From Okibacterium fritillariae (GTDB taxonomy: Bacteria; Actinomycetota; Actinomycetes; Actinomycetales; Microbacteriaceae): a stretch of DNA of 64,000 nt. Each line of letters starts with the position of its first letter. The stretch's first letter is position 1. The stretch is from positions 248,001 to 312,000 of the forward strand of contig NZ_FUZP01000001.1 in NCBI RefSeq assembly GCF_900167575.1, in the 5' to 3' direction. A model generated the notes under the pieces. The model had not been told where the DNA came from and did no database searches. It saw only the letters and a list, made by a program, of their open reading frames with translations. The position numbers and the translations under genes are program-made. Of the stretch, positions 34,982 through 44,400 are shown piece by piece.

Positions 34982-35407
34982 ATGGCACAGCGCAAGAGCA
35001 GCTACTGGCGGCAGCAGATCATCCTGAATGCCGTGCTCGGCGTGCTTTTCGCTGTCGGCGGGATGATTTACATGGTGTTCAGCCCCGTCGACAAGGGTCT
35101 GGGGCTGATCTTCTTCCTTGCCGGTCTGGGCTTCTTCGGTGCACTGATCTTTGTGAGCCGGCAGTATCGGCGAATGTCGAATGAGCAGCGAGCCGTTTAC
35201 GCCTGGGCGATCGCGCAGCAGATGTCGGGCGCCGGCCACCGCACGCCGGGCGGCGACATTGAGATGATGGCCGTCGCGACCGCGGCTCAAAAGGGCACCC
35301 TGCCACCGGTCGAACTGCAGCGCCTGCAGAACCTCAACCCGCGCAACCCGTATCCGGTGCGTCCTCCCGCCCCGCCGACGCCGACGTGGTCGGACCCCGG
35401 GCTCTGA
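34982..35407 (+). CDS. small two-helix membrane protein
   Basis: 141 residues. Two hydrophobic helices at about 12-33 and 40-58, followed by a soluble tail ending in a Pro-rich segment (PVRPPAPPTPTW). I recognise no family. Divergent from the DUF4352-like gene. Confidence 0.7.
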   Translation: MAQRKSSYWRQQIILNAVLGVLFAVGGMIYMVFSPVDKGLGLIFFLAGLGFFGALIFVSRQYRRMSNEQRAVYAWAIAQQMSGAGHRTPGGDIEMMAVATAAQKGTLPPVELQRLQNLNPRNPYPVRPPAPPTPTWSDPGL

Positions 35408-35515
35408 TTGCTGTAGGCGTCAACCACGACGCCGCATACCCCGTCTCCTGACCATTTAGGTCGTGGCCGAACGACCTTTTCGCTGCTTCTCCCCGGAAAA
35501 GGTTAGGCTCCAGAA

Positions 35516-35980
35516 ATGGGGGAAATTGTTGCGGTTTCAAGTGTTCGGCGGACTCGATGGCTGGCTTCGGTGGGCTTCATTGCATGCTTGTACCTCGGAG
35601 GTTGCTCGGCTCCGGCTCCTCACATCTCAACGCCGCACAACACAGCAAAAGCTGTCAGCTCGGGCACCCCGCAGGCATCCTTGGCAGCAACCTCGACGCC
35701 CCCGGAGATACGACCCGAAGACTCCGGGCGCGCGCAGGGCGCTCAGGGTGAGGCAGAACTCGTCGCGCCGCACGAGTACCGGTATGTCGTGGCACCAGAC
35801 GACACGCTGTGGAACATCCGCCAACGCTTCGGAGTGTGCAACGCCGACATCCAGCCCTTTGATGTGGCGAAGCCAGAACTCGGGGTCATTCACGAACTCA
35901 CGGACGGCGAGACTGTCCGTATCAAACGAGTAGGGAACGCCCCCTTGGGGTCCGATCTCTGCATGCATGGGGGCAGCTAA
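35516..35980 (+). CDS. LysM-like lipoprotein
   Basis: 154 residues. An N-terminal signal with lipobox LGGC (Cys near 30) is followed by a Ser/Thr/Pro-rich tether and a C-terminal LysM-like fold starting at EYRYVVAPDDTLWNIRQRFG. A typical LysM binds peptidoglycan; here the insertion of CNADIQP and a second Cys near the end suggest a disulfide. GC content is a little lower than its neighbours. Start ATG 35516 is the family-consistent choice; the ribosome site is weak. Confidence 0.7.
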   Translation: MGEIVAVSSVRRTRWLASVGFIACLYLGGCSAPAPHISTPHNTAKAVSSGTPQASLAATSTPPEIRPEDSGRAQGAQGEAELVAPHEYRYVVAPDDTLWNIRQRFGVCNADIQPFDVAKPELGVIHELTDGETVRIKRVGNAPLGSDLCMHGGS

Positions 35981-36038
35981 CAGTCGACCGGCGCTCATAG
36001 AGCTGACCGGACCGATCACCACCCGCCTAGTTTCCTTG

Positions 36039-36449
36039 CTAGGCCGACGGGCCCGACTCGGTGATGTTGCGGGGCAGGCCGCGCGCGAGGCGCAGCTTCT
36101 GGGCGCGGCGTTCCTTGATGTAGTAGCTCCAGGATGCGACGGGGGCTAAGAACATGAGGAAGAGGAAGAGCCACATCACGGGGGTGAACTCGGTGTCGCC
36201 CTCGACGACGGGCACGAGGCCCATGCTCTGCATGACGATGATGACGGCGCCATATGCGACGCCGATCGAGATCAGCGTCAGCACGATCGATATGATCAGC
36301 AGGCCGCTGGCCGAGTTCACGGGCTGGACCGCGCTGCCCACGCTTCCCTTGTAGACGCCGTACTCCTCGGGGGTCAGCCCCTGCCGCTCGGCATCCAGCT
36401 CGGCCTTGCGCGCATAGAACTTCGCGCGCCGCGCTGCGTTGTCGGCCAT
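36039..36449 (-). CDS. small two-helix membrane protein
   Basis: 136 residues. A charged helical N-terminus (AARRAKFYARKAELDAERQG) precedes two hydrophobic helices at about 47-72 and 90-108 and a basic tail. No recognised family. ATG 36449 follows GAGGGGAAT. Stands alone between a LysM lipoprotein and the amino-acid ABC operon. Confidence 0.72.
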   Translation of the reverse strand: MADNAARRAKFYARKAELDAERQGLTPEEYGVYKGSVGSAVQPVNSASGLLIISIVLTLISIGVAYGAVIIVMQSMGLVPVVEGDTEFTPVMWLFLFLMFLAPVASWSYYIKERRAQKLRLARGLPRNITESGPSA

Positions 36450-36474
36450 GGCGATTCCCCTCGAGCGGTGGTGA

Positions 36475-36510
36475 GAGGGCCCCGCCCGTCATCCGACAGG
36501 CGAGGCCCTC
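36475..36510 (-). terminator. hairpin after the amino-acid ABC operon
   Basis: Twelve-bp arms GAGGGCCCCGCC/GGCGAGGCCCTC with one mismatch and a 12-base loop, 26 bases past the ATPase stop. No T run, so termination strength is uncertain. Confidence 0.55.
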
Positions 36511-36535
36511 CACGATGTGGCTACAGCATATGCCG

Positions 36536-37366
36536 CTACAGCACCTTCGACAGGAACGCCTTGGTGCGCTGGTGTTGCGGGTTGCCGAGAACCTCGCGCG
36601 GGTCGCCGCTCTCGACGACCACGCCGCCGTCCATGAAGATGAGCGTGTCGGCGACTTCGCGCGCGAAGCCCATCTCGTGGGTGACGACGATCATGGTCAT
36701 GCCATCCGCCGCGAGCTGCTTCATCACGTCGAGCACCTCGCCGACGAGCTCGGGGTCGAGAGCCGAGGTGGGCTCGTCGAACAGCATGAGCTTCGGGTCC
36801 ATGGCCAGGGCCCGGGCAATGGCGACGCGCTGCTGCTGACCGCCCGACAGGGATGCCGGGTAGGCTTTCGCCTTCTCGGCCAGCCCCACACGCGTCAGCA
36901 GTTCCATGGCGCGTTTCGAGGCGTCGGCCTTCGACTGACGTTTGACCTGCTGGGGCGCCTCGATGATGTTCTCGAGCACGGTCAGGTGCGGGAACAGGTT
37001 GAAGCGCTGGAACACCATGCCGATGTCTTTGCGCTGTTCGGCGGCCTCGCGCGGCTTCATCTCATAGATCTTGTCGCCGCGTTGGCGATAACCGATGAGG
37101 GTTCCGTCGACGGTGAGGCGGCCGCCATCCACTTTTTCGAGGTGGTTGATGCAGCGCAGGAATGTGCTCTTGCCCGAGCCCGAGGGCCCGACCACGCACA
37201 GCACCTCGCCGCGCTTCACGGTGAGCGAGATGTCGCGCAGCACGGTGTGGGAGCCGAACGACTTCACGACGCGGTCGGCGACAACCATCGGCGTGTCGGC
37301 GGACGCGGAACCGCCGGCAGGGCGACCGGATGCGGCGGGCGAGGGGTGTGCAGTCGTGGCGCTCAT
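36536..37366 (-). CDS. amino acid ABC transporter ATP-binding protein
   Basis: 276 residues. Walker [10 protein letters not shown], signature LSGGQQQR, Walker [15 protein letters not shown], and His in [12 protein letters not shown]: the GlnQ/HisP polar-amino-acid family. An extra 30-residue Ala/Pro-rich N-terminus ([17 protein letters not shown]) precedes the family start; an internal ATG or GTG near residue 27 ([11 protein letters not shown]) may be the true start. Overlaps the permease gene by 4 bases and ends the operon. Confidence 0.93.
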   Translation of the reverse strand: MSATTAHPSPAASGRPAGGSASADTPMVVADRVVKSFGSHTVLRDISLTVKRGEVLCVVGPSGSGKSTFLRCINHLEKVDGGRLTVDGTLIGYRQRGDKIYEMKPREAAEQRKDIGMVFQRFNLFPHLTVLENIIEAPQQVKRQSKADASKRAMELLTRVGLAEKAKAYPASLSGGQQQRVAIARALAMDPKLMLFDEPTSALDPELVGEVLDVMKQLAADGMTMIVVTHEMGFAREVADTLIFMDGGVVVESGDPREVLGNPQHQRTKAFLSKVL

Positions 37367-38376
37367 GCTGAGCCTCCGTCTCGTTTTCCGCCGGGGATGG
37401 TGCTCGTGACGCCGGTGGGCGTGGCGTCGGATCCTTCGGCACCCGGTGTGGCTGCGGCATCCGCACCCGGCCCCACGTCGACGAAACGGGTGCCGCGGGC
37501 GAAGCGGCGCTCGAGGAAGTACTGGCCGACCATGAGGATGCTGGTGAAGAAGAGGTACCAGATCGACGCGACGATGAGCAGCGGGATCGGGTTGAACGTC
37601 TCGGCCGAGATGTCACGCGTGCGCGTGTAGAGGTCGAGCGAGAACGGCACAGCCGTCACGAGAGACGTGGTCTTGAGCATCGAGATGACCTCGTTGCCGG
37701 TGGGCGGGATGATGATGCGCATGGCCTGCGGCAGGATGATGCGGCGCATCGTCTTCGACCAGGACATGCCGAGCGCGGTGGCCGCCTCTGACTGTCCTTC
37801 GTCGACCGACAGCAGTCCGGCGCGCACGATCTCGGCCATGTAGGCAGCCTCGTTGAGGGCCAGACCGATGACGGCCAGCCAGAAGAGGCTGATGACATCC
37901 TGCGTGGTCCACTCGGCCCACACCACGTCGGTGAACGGGATGCCCACCTGGATCTGCCGGTAGATGGTGGCGATGAGGCCCCAGAACACGAGCTGCACAT
38001 AGACGGGTGTGCCGCGGAAGATCCAGAGGTAGATCCACGCGATGCCCTTGAGCACCGGGTTGGGCGACAGGCGCATGACGGCGAGCAGCACGCCCAGCAG
38101 GATGGCGATGATCATCGACAGCACGGTCAGCTGGATGGTGACGAACGCGGCCTGCGAGACGCGCACGTCGAAGATGTATTTGCCGACCGCGGGCCAGTCA
38201 TAGGCGGGGCGGTTGGTGGCGGCATCCCAGATAAACGCCGCGACCACGAGGATCAGGATGACGGCGATGACATTGCGCAGCGGATGCCGGAGCGGGATGG
38301 CCTTGATGGGCTCAGGCTCCGAACCGCCCGCGCTGGGCGCCCGGTCGGGGCGCCCAGCGGTGGTCGTGGAGGTCAT
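37363..38376 (-). CDS. amino acid ABC transporter permease
   Basis: 337 residues from ATG 38376, 2 bases after the binding-protein stop. A polar N-terminus of about 30 residues and a Gly/Ala-rich C-terminal tail flank the usual HisM/GlnP core of about five helices; the EAA-type loop reads [20 protein letters not shown] followed by [20 protein letters not shown]. Single permease, so a homodimer is expected. Confidence 0.93.
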   Translation of the reverse strand: MTSTTTAGRPDRAPSAGGSEPEPIKAIPLRHPLRNVIAVILILVVAAFIWDAATNRPAYDWPAVGKYIFDVRVSQAAFVTIQLTVLSMIIAILLGVLLAVMRLSPNPVLKGIAWIYLWIFRGTPVYVQLVFWGLIATIYRQIQVGIPFTDVVWAEWTTQDVISLFWLAVIGLALNEAAYMAEIVRAGLLSVDEGQSEAATALGMSWSKTMRRIILPQAMRIIIPPTGNEVISMLKTTSLVTAVPFSLDLYTRTRDISAETFNPIPLLIVASIWYLFFTSILMVGQYFLERRFARGTRFVDVGPGADAAATPGAEGSDATPTGVTSTIPGGKRDGGSA

Positions 38377-38378
38377 GG

Positions 38379-39275
38379 TTACTCCGTGGCTCCGTTGATG
38401 TCGATGGCGTCGATGGCGCCCTGGTCGACGCCCCACTTCTTCAAGATCTCGGTGTAGGTGCCGTCGTCCATGAGGGACTGCAGCGACGCCTTCAGCGCCT
38501 CGCCGAGACCGGAGTCCTTGGCGATGGGCATGCCGTAGAGGAACACGGAGTAGACGTCGCCCGAGGTTTCGAGCTTGCCGTCTGACTGGGCGACCGCGTA
38601 CTGCGTGACGGGCGAGTCGGCCGAGAGGGCGTCGGCGCGGCCGAGCGTGACGGCGGCGGTGGCGTCGTCCTGCGTGTCATAGCCGAGCAGTTCGATGGCG
38701 GGTTTGCCGGCGGCCACGCAGGCTTCGCTCTTGGCGGGGCCGTCGTCGAGGGCCTCGGTGGTTCCGTTCTGCACGGCGAGCTTCAGGCCGCACGCGTTGT
38801 CGGGGTCGACGGGCTTGCCCTTGGGTGCGGCCCACTGGATGCCGGCCGTGTAGTAGTCGATCATGTCGACCTGCTGCTGGCGCTCGACGGTGTCGAAGAA
38901 GGAGGAGACGCCGACGTCGTATTTGCCGCCCGTGATGCCGGGGATGATGTTGTCGAACTTGGAGATCGTGTATTCGGTCTTCAGGCCGAGCTTGGCGGCC
39001 ATGGCGTCGGCCAGCTCGATCTCCCAGCCGGTGGGGTTGCCGTCGGCGTCTTTGAACTCGTTGGGGGCGTAGGTAGCGTCGGTGCCGACGACCAGCTTGC
39101 CCGAGGAGGCCACGTCTTCGGGCAGCAGCTTGGCGGCCGCGTCATCCTTTTCGACGGTCACGGCGGCGGCCGAACCCGACGATCCGGGGCTGGGGGTCTC
39201 GTTGTTCACACAACCGGTGAGCAGCAGGGCCGCGCTGGCGAGCAGGGCGAGCGGTGCAAGGGATTTCGCTGTCAT
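38379..39275 (-). CDS. amino acid ABC transporter substrate-binding lipoprotein
   Basis: 298 residues. Lipobox LTGC with Cys22. A family 3 solute-binding protein: GTDATYAPNEFKDADGNPTG (ligand entry), FDNIIPGITGGKYDV, and YDTQDDATAAVTLGRADAL. Likely ligand is a polar or modified amino acid; the upstream amidohydrolase suggests an amide-derived compound, by inference only. First gene of a three-gene operon. Confidence 0.93.
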   Translation of the reverse strand: MTAKSLAPLALLASAALLLTGCVNNETPSPGSSGSAAAVTVEKDDAAAKLLPEDVASSGKLVVGTDATYAPNEFKDADGNPTGWEIELADAMAAKLGLKTEYTISKFDNIIPGITGGKYDVGVSSFFDTVERQQQVDMIDYYTAGIQWAAPKGKPVDPDNACGLKLAVQNGTTEALDDGPAKSEACVAAGKPAIELLGYDTQDDATAAVTLGRADALSADSPVTQYAVAQSDGKLETSGDVYSVFLYGMPIAKDSGLGEALKASLQSLMDDGTYTEILKKWGVDQGAIDAIDINGATE

Positions 39276-39347
39276 GTTGGTTCTTTCGTCGGGCCGTGGT
39301 GGCGGTGCGGGTGGAACGGGTGAAGCGGTGCGGTGCGGTGCTGTGGT

Positions 39348-39380
39348 GTGGAGCGGGTGGTGCGGTGGAGCGGGTGGTGC
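39348..39380. repeat. two-copy 17-bp tandem repeat
   Basis: GTGGAGCGGGTGGTGC at 39348-39363 and again at 39365-39380, part of a longer G/T-rich stretch with repeated GCGGT in the 106-base gap between the binding-protein and amidohydrolase genes. Role unknown. Confidence 0.7.
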
Positions 39381-39381
39381 G

Positions 39382-41094
39382 TCAGGTTAGCGAAGTCGAT
39401 GAGGTGAGGTCGAATTCGCGGTCGTGGGCCGGCGCGTCGTAGAGGCGTCGGCCGCGCACCCAGGTTTGGCGGGTGCGGGTCAGGTGGATCTCGTCGGCGG
39501 GCGCGGCGAACGGGTCGCGGTCGAGCACCACGAGGTCGGCGGCGAAACCGGGGGCGAGACATCCGGCGTCGTCTTGGCCGTTGAGGTGGGCCGAGCCGGA
39601 GGTGTAGGCGGCGAGGGCCGTTTCGAGGGTCAATGCCTGCTCGGCGAAGAACGCGCGCGGGTTGAAATCGGGGTCGGATGCGGGCAGCCGCCGGTTCACG
39701 GCCACGTGCAACGCCTGCCACGGATCGGGCGTCGTGACGGGCCAGTCCGAGCCGGCGCCGAGTCGGGCCCCCGCGCGTTCGAGCGCCGCGAACGGGTACT
39801 GCCACGCCGCGCGTTCGTCGCCCAGGATCGGTAGGTTGAGCTCGACCATCTGCGGGTCGAAGGTGGCCCACAGCGCCTGCATGTTCACGGCGGCGTCGAC
39901 CCGGGCGAAGCGCGGCACGTCATCGGGATGCACGATCTGCACGTGCGCGATGTGGTGCCGGTTGCTCGGGCCCCCGTCTGCGCGGCCGTTCTCGGTGCGG
40001 GCCGCCTCGATCGCGTCGAGGGCCTCGCGCACCGCCCGGTCGCCGATCGCGTGGACGTGCACCTGGAAGTCGGCGGCGTCGAGGGCCGTGACGTAGCGCC
40101 GCAGGTCGGCGGGGTCGATGTAGGAGTGGCCCGTGCTGGGCGTGCCGCACCGGCATCCCGTCGGGTCGAGGTAGGGGTCGATCATCGCGGCGGTCTGGTT
40201 CTCGGGGATGCCGTCTTGCATGACCTTGACGGATGCGGCGCTGAAGCGTGGGTTGCCGTGCAGGGCGGCGCGGCGGGCGACGAGTTCGTCGAGCTGGTCG
40301 AGGCCGCGCTCGCGGTCCCACCAGAGGGCGGCCCGCACGGTGGCGGTGAGGTCGCCGTTGTCGGCCGCGCGCCGGTAGACGTCGCCCGTGTCGGTGTGGC
40401 TGCCGTAGTTGCCGACGATGGCGTCCTGCCAGCCGGTCACGCCGAGCGAGTGCAGGTAGGCCTGGGCCGAGAGCAGCGCGGCGTATTCATCGTCGGGGGT
40501 GTCGGCGGGCATGAACGTGGTGACGAGTTCTCGGGTGCCCTCCTGCAGCACGCCGTTGGGGCGGCCGTCGGCGAAGCGTTCGATACGGCCGTCGGCGGGG
40601 TCGGGCGTGTGCGCGTCGATGCCCGCCAGCTCGAGGGCGCGGCTGTTCACCCAGGCGCCGTGGTGGTCGCGGTTGGCGAGAAAAACGGGTCGGTCGGGCA
40701 CGGCCGCGTCGAGCGCATCGAGCGGGGGGATGCCGCCGGGGAAAGCCGCGAGCTGCCACCCACCGCCGCGAATCCAGGGCTCGTCGGGGTGCGCGGCCGC
40801 ATAGTCGCGAATGATGCTCAAATAGTCGTCGGATGTCGCACCCACCGACAGATCGCAGCGCATGCGTTCGAGCCCGCCCTCGATGGGGTGGATGTGGGCG
40901 TCGACGAACCCGGGCTGCAGCAGGCCGCCGTCGAGGTCGACGACCTCGGTGTGCGCGTCACGGAGGCTGAGGGCATCCGGGCCGACCGCGACGATCGTCT
41001 CGCCCCGCACGGCGACGTCGGTGCCGGGCGCGAGCAGGCGTCGACCGTCGAATACCGTGCCATTGACGAAAATGACGTCGGCGCGTGCTGTCAT
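39382..41094 (-). CDS. amidohydrolase family protein (YtcJ-like, amidohydrolase 3)
   Basis: 570 residues from ATG 41094. Metal-binding HxH in DAHIHP (near 65), the Lys of SVKVMQDG, His in VHVHAIGDRA and HHIAHVQ, and catalytic Asp in GAGSDWPV; the C-terminal GFAADLVVLDRDPF is typical. Cytoplasmic metal-dependent hydrolase of N-acyl or cyclic amide bonds, substrate not predictable. It lies just upstream of an amino-acid ABC operon on the same strand, 106 bases apart, and may supply or process the imported compound. It is divergent from the RHS gene. Confidence 0.9.
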   Translation of the reverse strand: MTARADVIFVNGTVFDGRRLLAPGTDVAVRGETIVAVGPDALSLRDAHTEVVDLDGGLLQPGFVDAHIHPIEGGLERMRCDLSVGATSDDYLSIIRDYAAAHPDEPWIRGGGWQLAAFPGGIPPLDALDAAVPDRPVFLANRDHHGAWVNSRALELAGIDAHTPDPADGRIERFADGRPNGVLQEGTRELVTTFMPADTPDDEYAALLSAQAYLHSLGVTGWQDAIVGNYGSHTDTGDVYRRAADNGDLTATVRAALWWDRERGLDQLDELVARRAALHGNPRFSAASVKVMQDGIPENQTAAMIDPYLDPTGCRCGTPSTGHSYIDPADLRRYVTALDAADFQVHVHAIGDRAVREALDAIEAARTENGRADGGPSNRHHIAHVQIVHPDDVPRFARVDAAVNMQALWATFDPQMVELNLPILGDERAAWQYPFAALERAGARLGAGSDWPVTTPDPWQALHVAVNRRLPASDPDFNPRAFFAEQALTLETALAAYTSGSAHLNGQDDAGCLAPGFAADLVVLDRDPFAAPADEIHLTRTRQTWVRGRRLYDAPAHDREFDLTSSTSLT

Positions 41095-41424
41095 CTGGTG
41101 CCTGTTTCCTGTCACCGCCACGAAGCGGATCACTCCGTTGCGGTTCCCAGATCGTATCCCGGCGACTCTGCCCGGATGGCCTGCGTAATCAAGTATTTAC
41201 ATTATCCCTACGGGGTGGGACGCCGTCGGCCGCGATCGGCGAGATGACGCGGCAATCGGAGCCTCATCTACCTGACTATTGCCGCAGAATTTCTTATGAG
41301 TGTCCTACTAAAGGTGGACAAGCTCCCCGTTTGGGGGTATTGGCGGTGCATTTGTGCCCAGTCTATGTTTGCCCTTGGCGCATTCAGTTGGGGGCGTCGC
41401 CGTTTTTGAGCCTGGGGGCCGTGC
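41095..41424. other. 330-base intergenic region between amidohydrolase and RHS gene
   Basis: Contains the two divergent promoters, which I cannot place firmly. Base composition drops locally (ATCAAGTATTTACATTATCC at 41186-41206). A short hairpin CCCCGTTTGGGG is at 41325-41336. No gene with a sensible start or codon pattern is seen. Confidence 0.6.
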
Positions 41425-44400
41425 GTGACTTTCCGCATTCTTCGTCGTTGGTACATTTTTGTCATCGCAGTGGTGACGGCCGGTCTTGTGGGATCACTTC
41501 TCGTTCCGATGGACGACGCTGCCTATGCAAACCCGGATACGACGGTGGAGCCGCAAGAGCTGCCGCTGCTCGAATCAACGCCCGCCGAAGTCTCCGAGGG
41601 CACAATTCCCGAGGGCGATTTCTCCAACCCGCCGGCTGTCTCTGAACCAAAGGTCAAGGACGGGACCGCGATTGATGATGCGGCAGAGCCTTCGGCGACC
41701 GATGGCGAAGCTCAGCTCGACGAATCGAAGATCGTCGACCGCCAGGAGTTCGAAGAGACCTACCTCAACGACGACGGCACGAAGACCACGAAGATGTCGG
41801 TGGAGCCGCTCAACGTCGAGCTCGAGGACGGGACGTTCGCGCCGATCGAGACGGGTATCGTCGGACAGGGCGTCGGCGGACTTTTTGGTATCGGCACCGC
41901 CGAGGTTCCACGCCATCCGTTGACCCCGACCTTCGCCGAGCATGCGGATGACGCCGACGCGTTCACGGTCACCGACGACGAGTACACCGTGTCGTTCTCC
42001 CTCGACGGTGCCGCACACGCTCGGGCTGCGCGAAACCTCGGGCCGTGGGGCGACAAAGACTCCGTCGAATACGCCGACGTGTTTTCCGGAACGGACCTGA
42101 TCTACAACGTCGAGACCGGCGGTGTGAAGGAACTGCTTCGCCTGAAGGACAAGGAAGCCGCGAAGTCGAACTCGTGGTCGTGGACGGTGAAGTCCGATGG
42201 TCTTGTCGTCTCGGAGGATGAATTCGGCTCGATCCGCTTCACCGACGAAGACGGCGTGCTGCGCTTCTATATCCCGACGGCCCGCATGTGGGACTCGTCC
42301 GCCGTCGAGGGCAAACAAGAGGCTGCCGAAGCGAACGTTGACATGATCCTTTCCGGTGGGGCGGATGACGAATGGACCGTCACCCTCACGGCCGATCAGA
42401 AGTGGCTCGATGATAAGGACCGGGTCTACCCGCTGTATATCGACCCCACGACCCAGCTCGGCCAAGAAGACGTGCACGCGTACAGCAACACGCTGGGCGA
42501 GGTGACCGGCCAGGTTCGCATCGGAAACTCGCGGGCCAACGGCACAAATTCGTTGTGGCGCACGGTCGTCAAGTACAACTTCGGCCAATACGTCGGCAAG
42601 CAGATCCTCGACGTTGAGATCGGCGGCCAGGTGGTAGCCGGCACGCAGAACGTCGACGTTCCCAACGGCTACATCCGCCACGCGTCCTCGTTCTCTTTCA
42701 ACGGGCAGGGCGACTTCCTATCGAACTTCCAGCAGGGAACCGCCAACACCGTGTGGTGTGGTGACCCTGGTCTAAGGGAACGCGTCGCCAAGTGGGTGCG
42801 CGAGGGTAATACGACGCCCTACTTCATGCTCTCCGGTGACGAGACTCCCGGGAAGTATTCCTTCAAGCATCTCCAGACCGCGATGCTCGTGCAGTGGAAG
42901 GACTTCCCGAGTGCCGGAAACCCTGTGGCACCCTCGCCGAGCAATGGAGGCGCGGGTCCGATCATCCCGACCCTGAAGCTGGGCGGATACAACGACCCGG
43001 AGAAGACAGGTCTCGACTTCGACTTCCGGGTGTCTGAGAACCCCGACCCGAACGTGAACCCCGTTTATGTCGCACGCTGGATCGGGCAGGACAGCGTCAA
43101 GATTCCGGTCAACATTCTCGCGCCCAACAAGAAGTACTACTGGCGCGGGTACGTTCGCGACGGTTACGACAACTACCTAGGCACGTCGACCGAGCGGGCG
43201 ACGCCCGTGTGGTCGTTCACGACCACGGCCGCCCCCATCCCGGCGCAGGCGGCGTCGTCTCCTGCCGCGAACAGTGTGGTCATGACAACGACACCGCAGT
43301 TCGTCGCGCCGGCAGCGTCGAACGCGACCGCAAACACGGAGTATTGGTTCCGAGTCGCCACGGGCAACGACGGCCTGTCCGGACAGGTATTGAACTCCGG
43401 ATGGCAGAAATCGACGTCATTCACAGCGCCGGCTGGCAGCCTCCAGGACGGCGACCGGTACACGTGGAGCGTGACCGTCAGAGAAGGCGCCACTGAGTAC
43501 CCCGCCTACTGGTTCAGCGGTTTCACGGTGAACCAGCGCATCGGCGCTGCCGGCCCGGCGCCCACCGAGACCGTCGGCCCCGTCACGGTCAATCTGGCGA
43601 ATGGTAACGCCGGCGTGAGTTTCGCGTCACCGACCGTTGACGCCATCGGCGGCTCCATGGGGATGGCGTTCACCTACAACTCCCTGAAGTCATCCAACCG
43701 TGGTTTGAAAGCCGAGTACTACGACCTCAGCAGCGTGTGGAATACGAATCCATTTCCCAGCATTGAGCCGAACCAGGACAAGCGCCGGCTCCTGCGCACC
43801 GACCCCTCGATCTCCTTTAACTGGTTGGAGGGCGCACCCGGCCCGTCGCTGCCGATTGACAAGTTCGGCGCACGGTGGACCGGTTTCGTGAACCCGCCCG
43901 CGGACAAGCAGGGCAAGTACATCTTCAGCGTGACCCGCGATGACGGCGTTCGACTTTGGGTCGGCGCACCGAATCAAAGCGCTTATGGCAACGCCATCAT
44001 CGACCAATGGAACCTCAGCTCGAACCTTGTCAGTGAGAGCGGGGCTGTCGAGTTCACGGGAAGCGCCCGTCCGTTCAAGCTCGAGTTCTTCGACAACTTG
44101 TACGGCGCACGGGTGGAACTCTCGGCGCAGAAGCTGAAAGCCGACGGCTCGCGAGATGGCGCTGCGTTCCCTGTCCCCTCGGACTGGTTCACCAAATCAC
44201 CGGAGATCCTTCCGGGTGGGTGGGGCGCATCGGGTCCTATTGCGGGGGACGCTGGTGACTTCTCATCGGTGAAGGTCACTGATAGCGCGGTCATCCTCAC
44301 TGATCTGTCGGGTGGAACCCACACCTTTGTGAAGAACAGCAACAAGGGTTACACGCCGCCGACCGGTGAGTACGGGCAGGTCGCGCTCGACGCGAACAAC

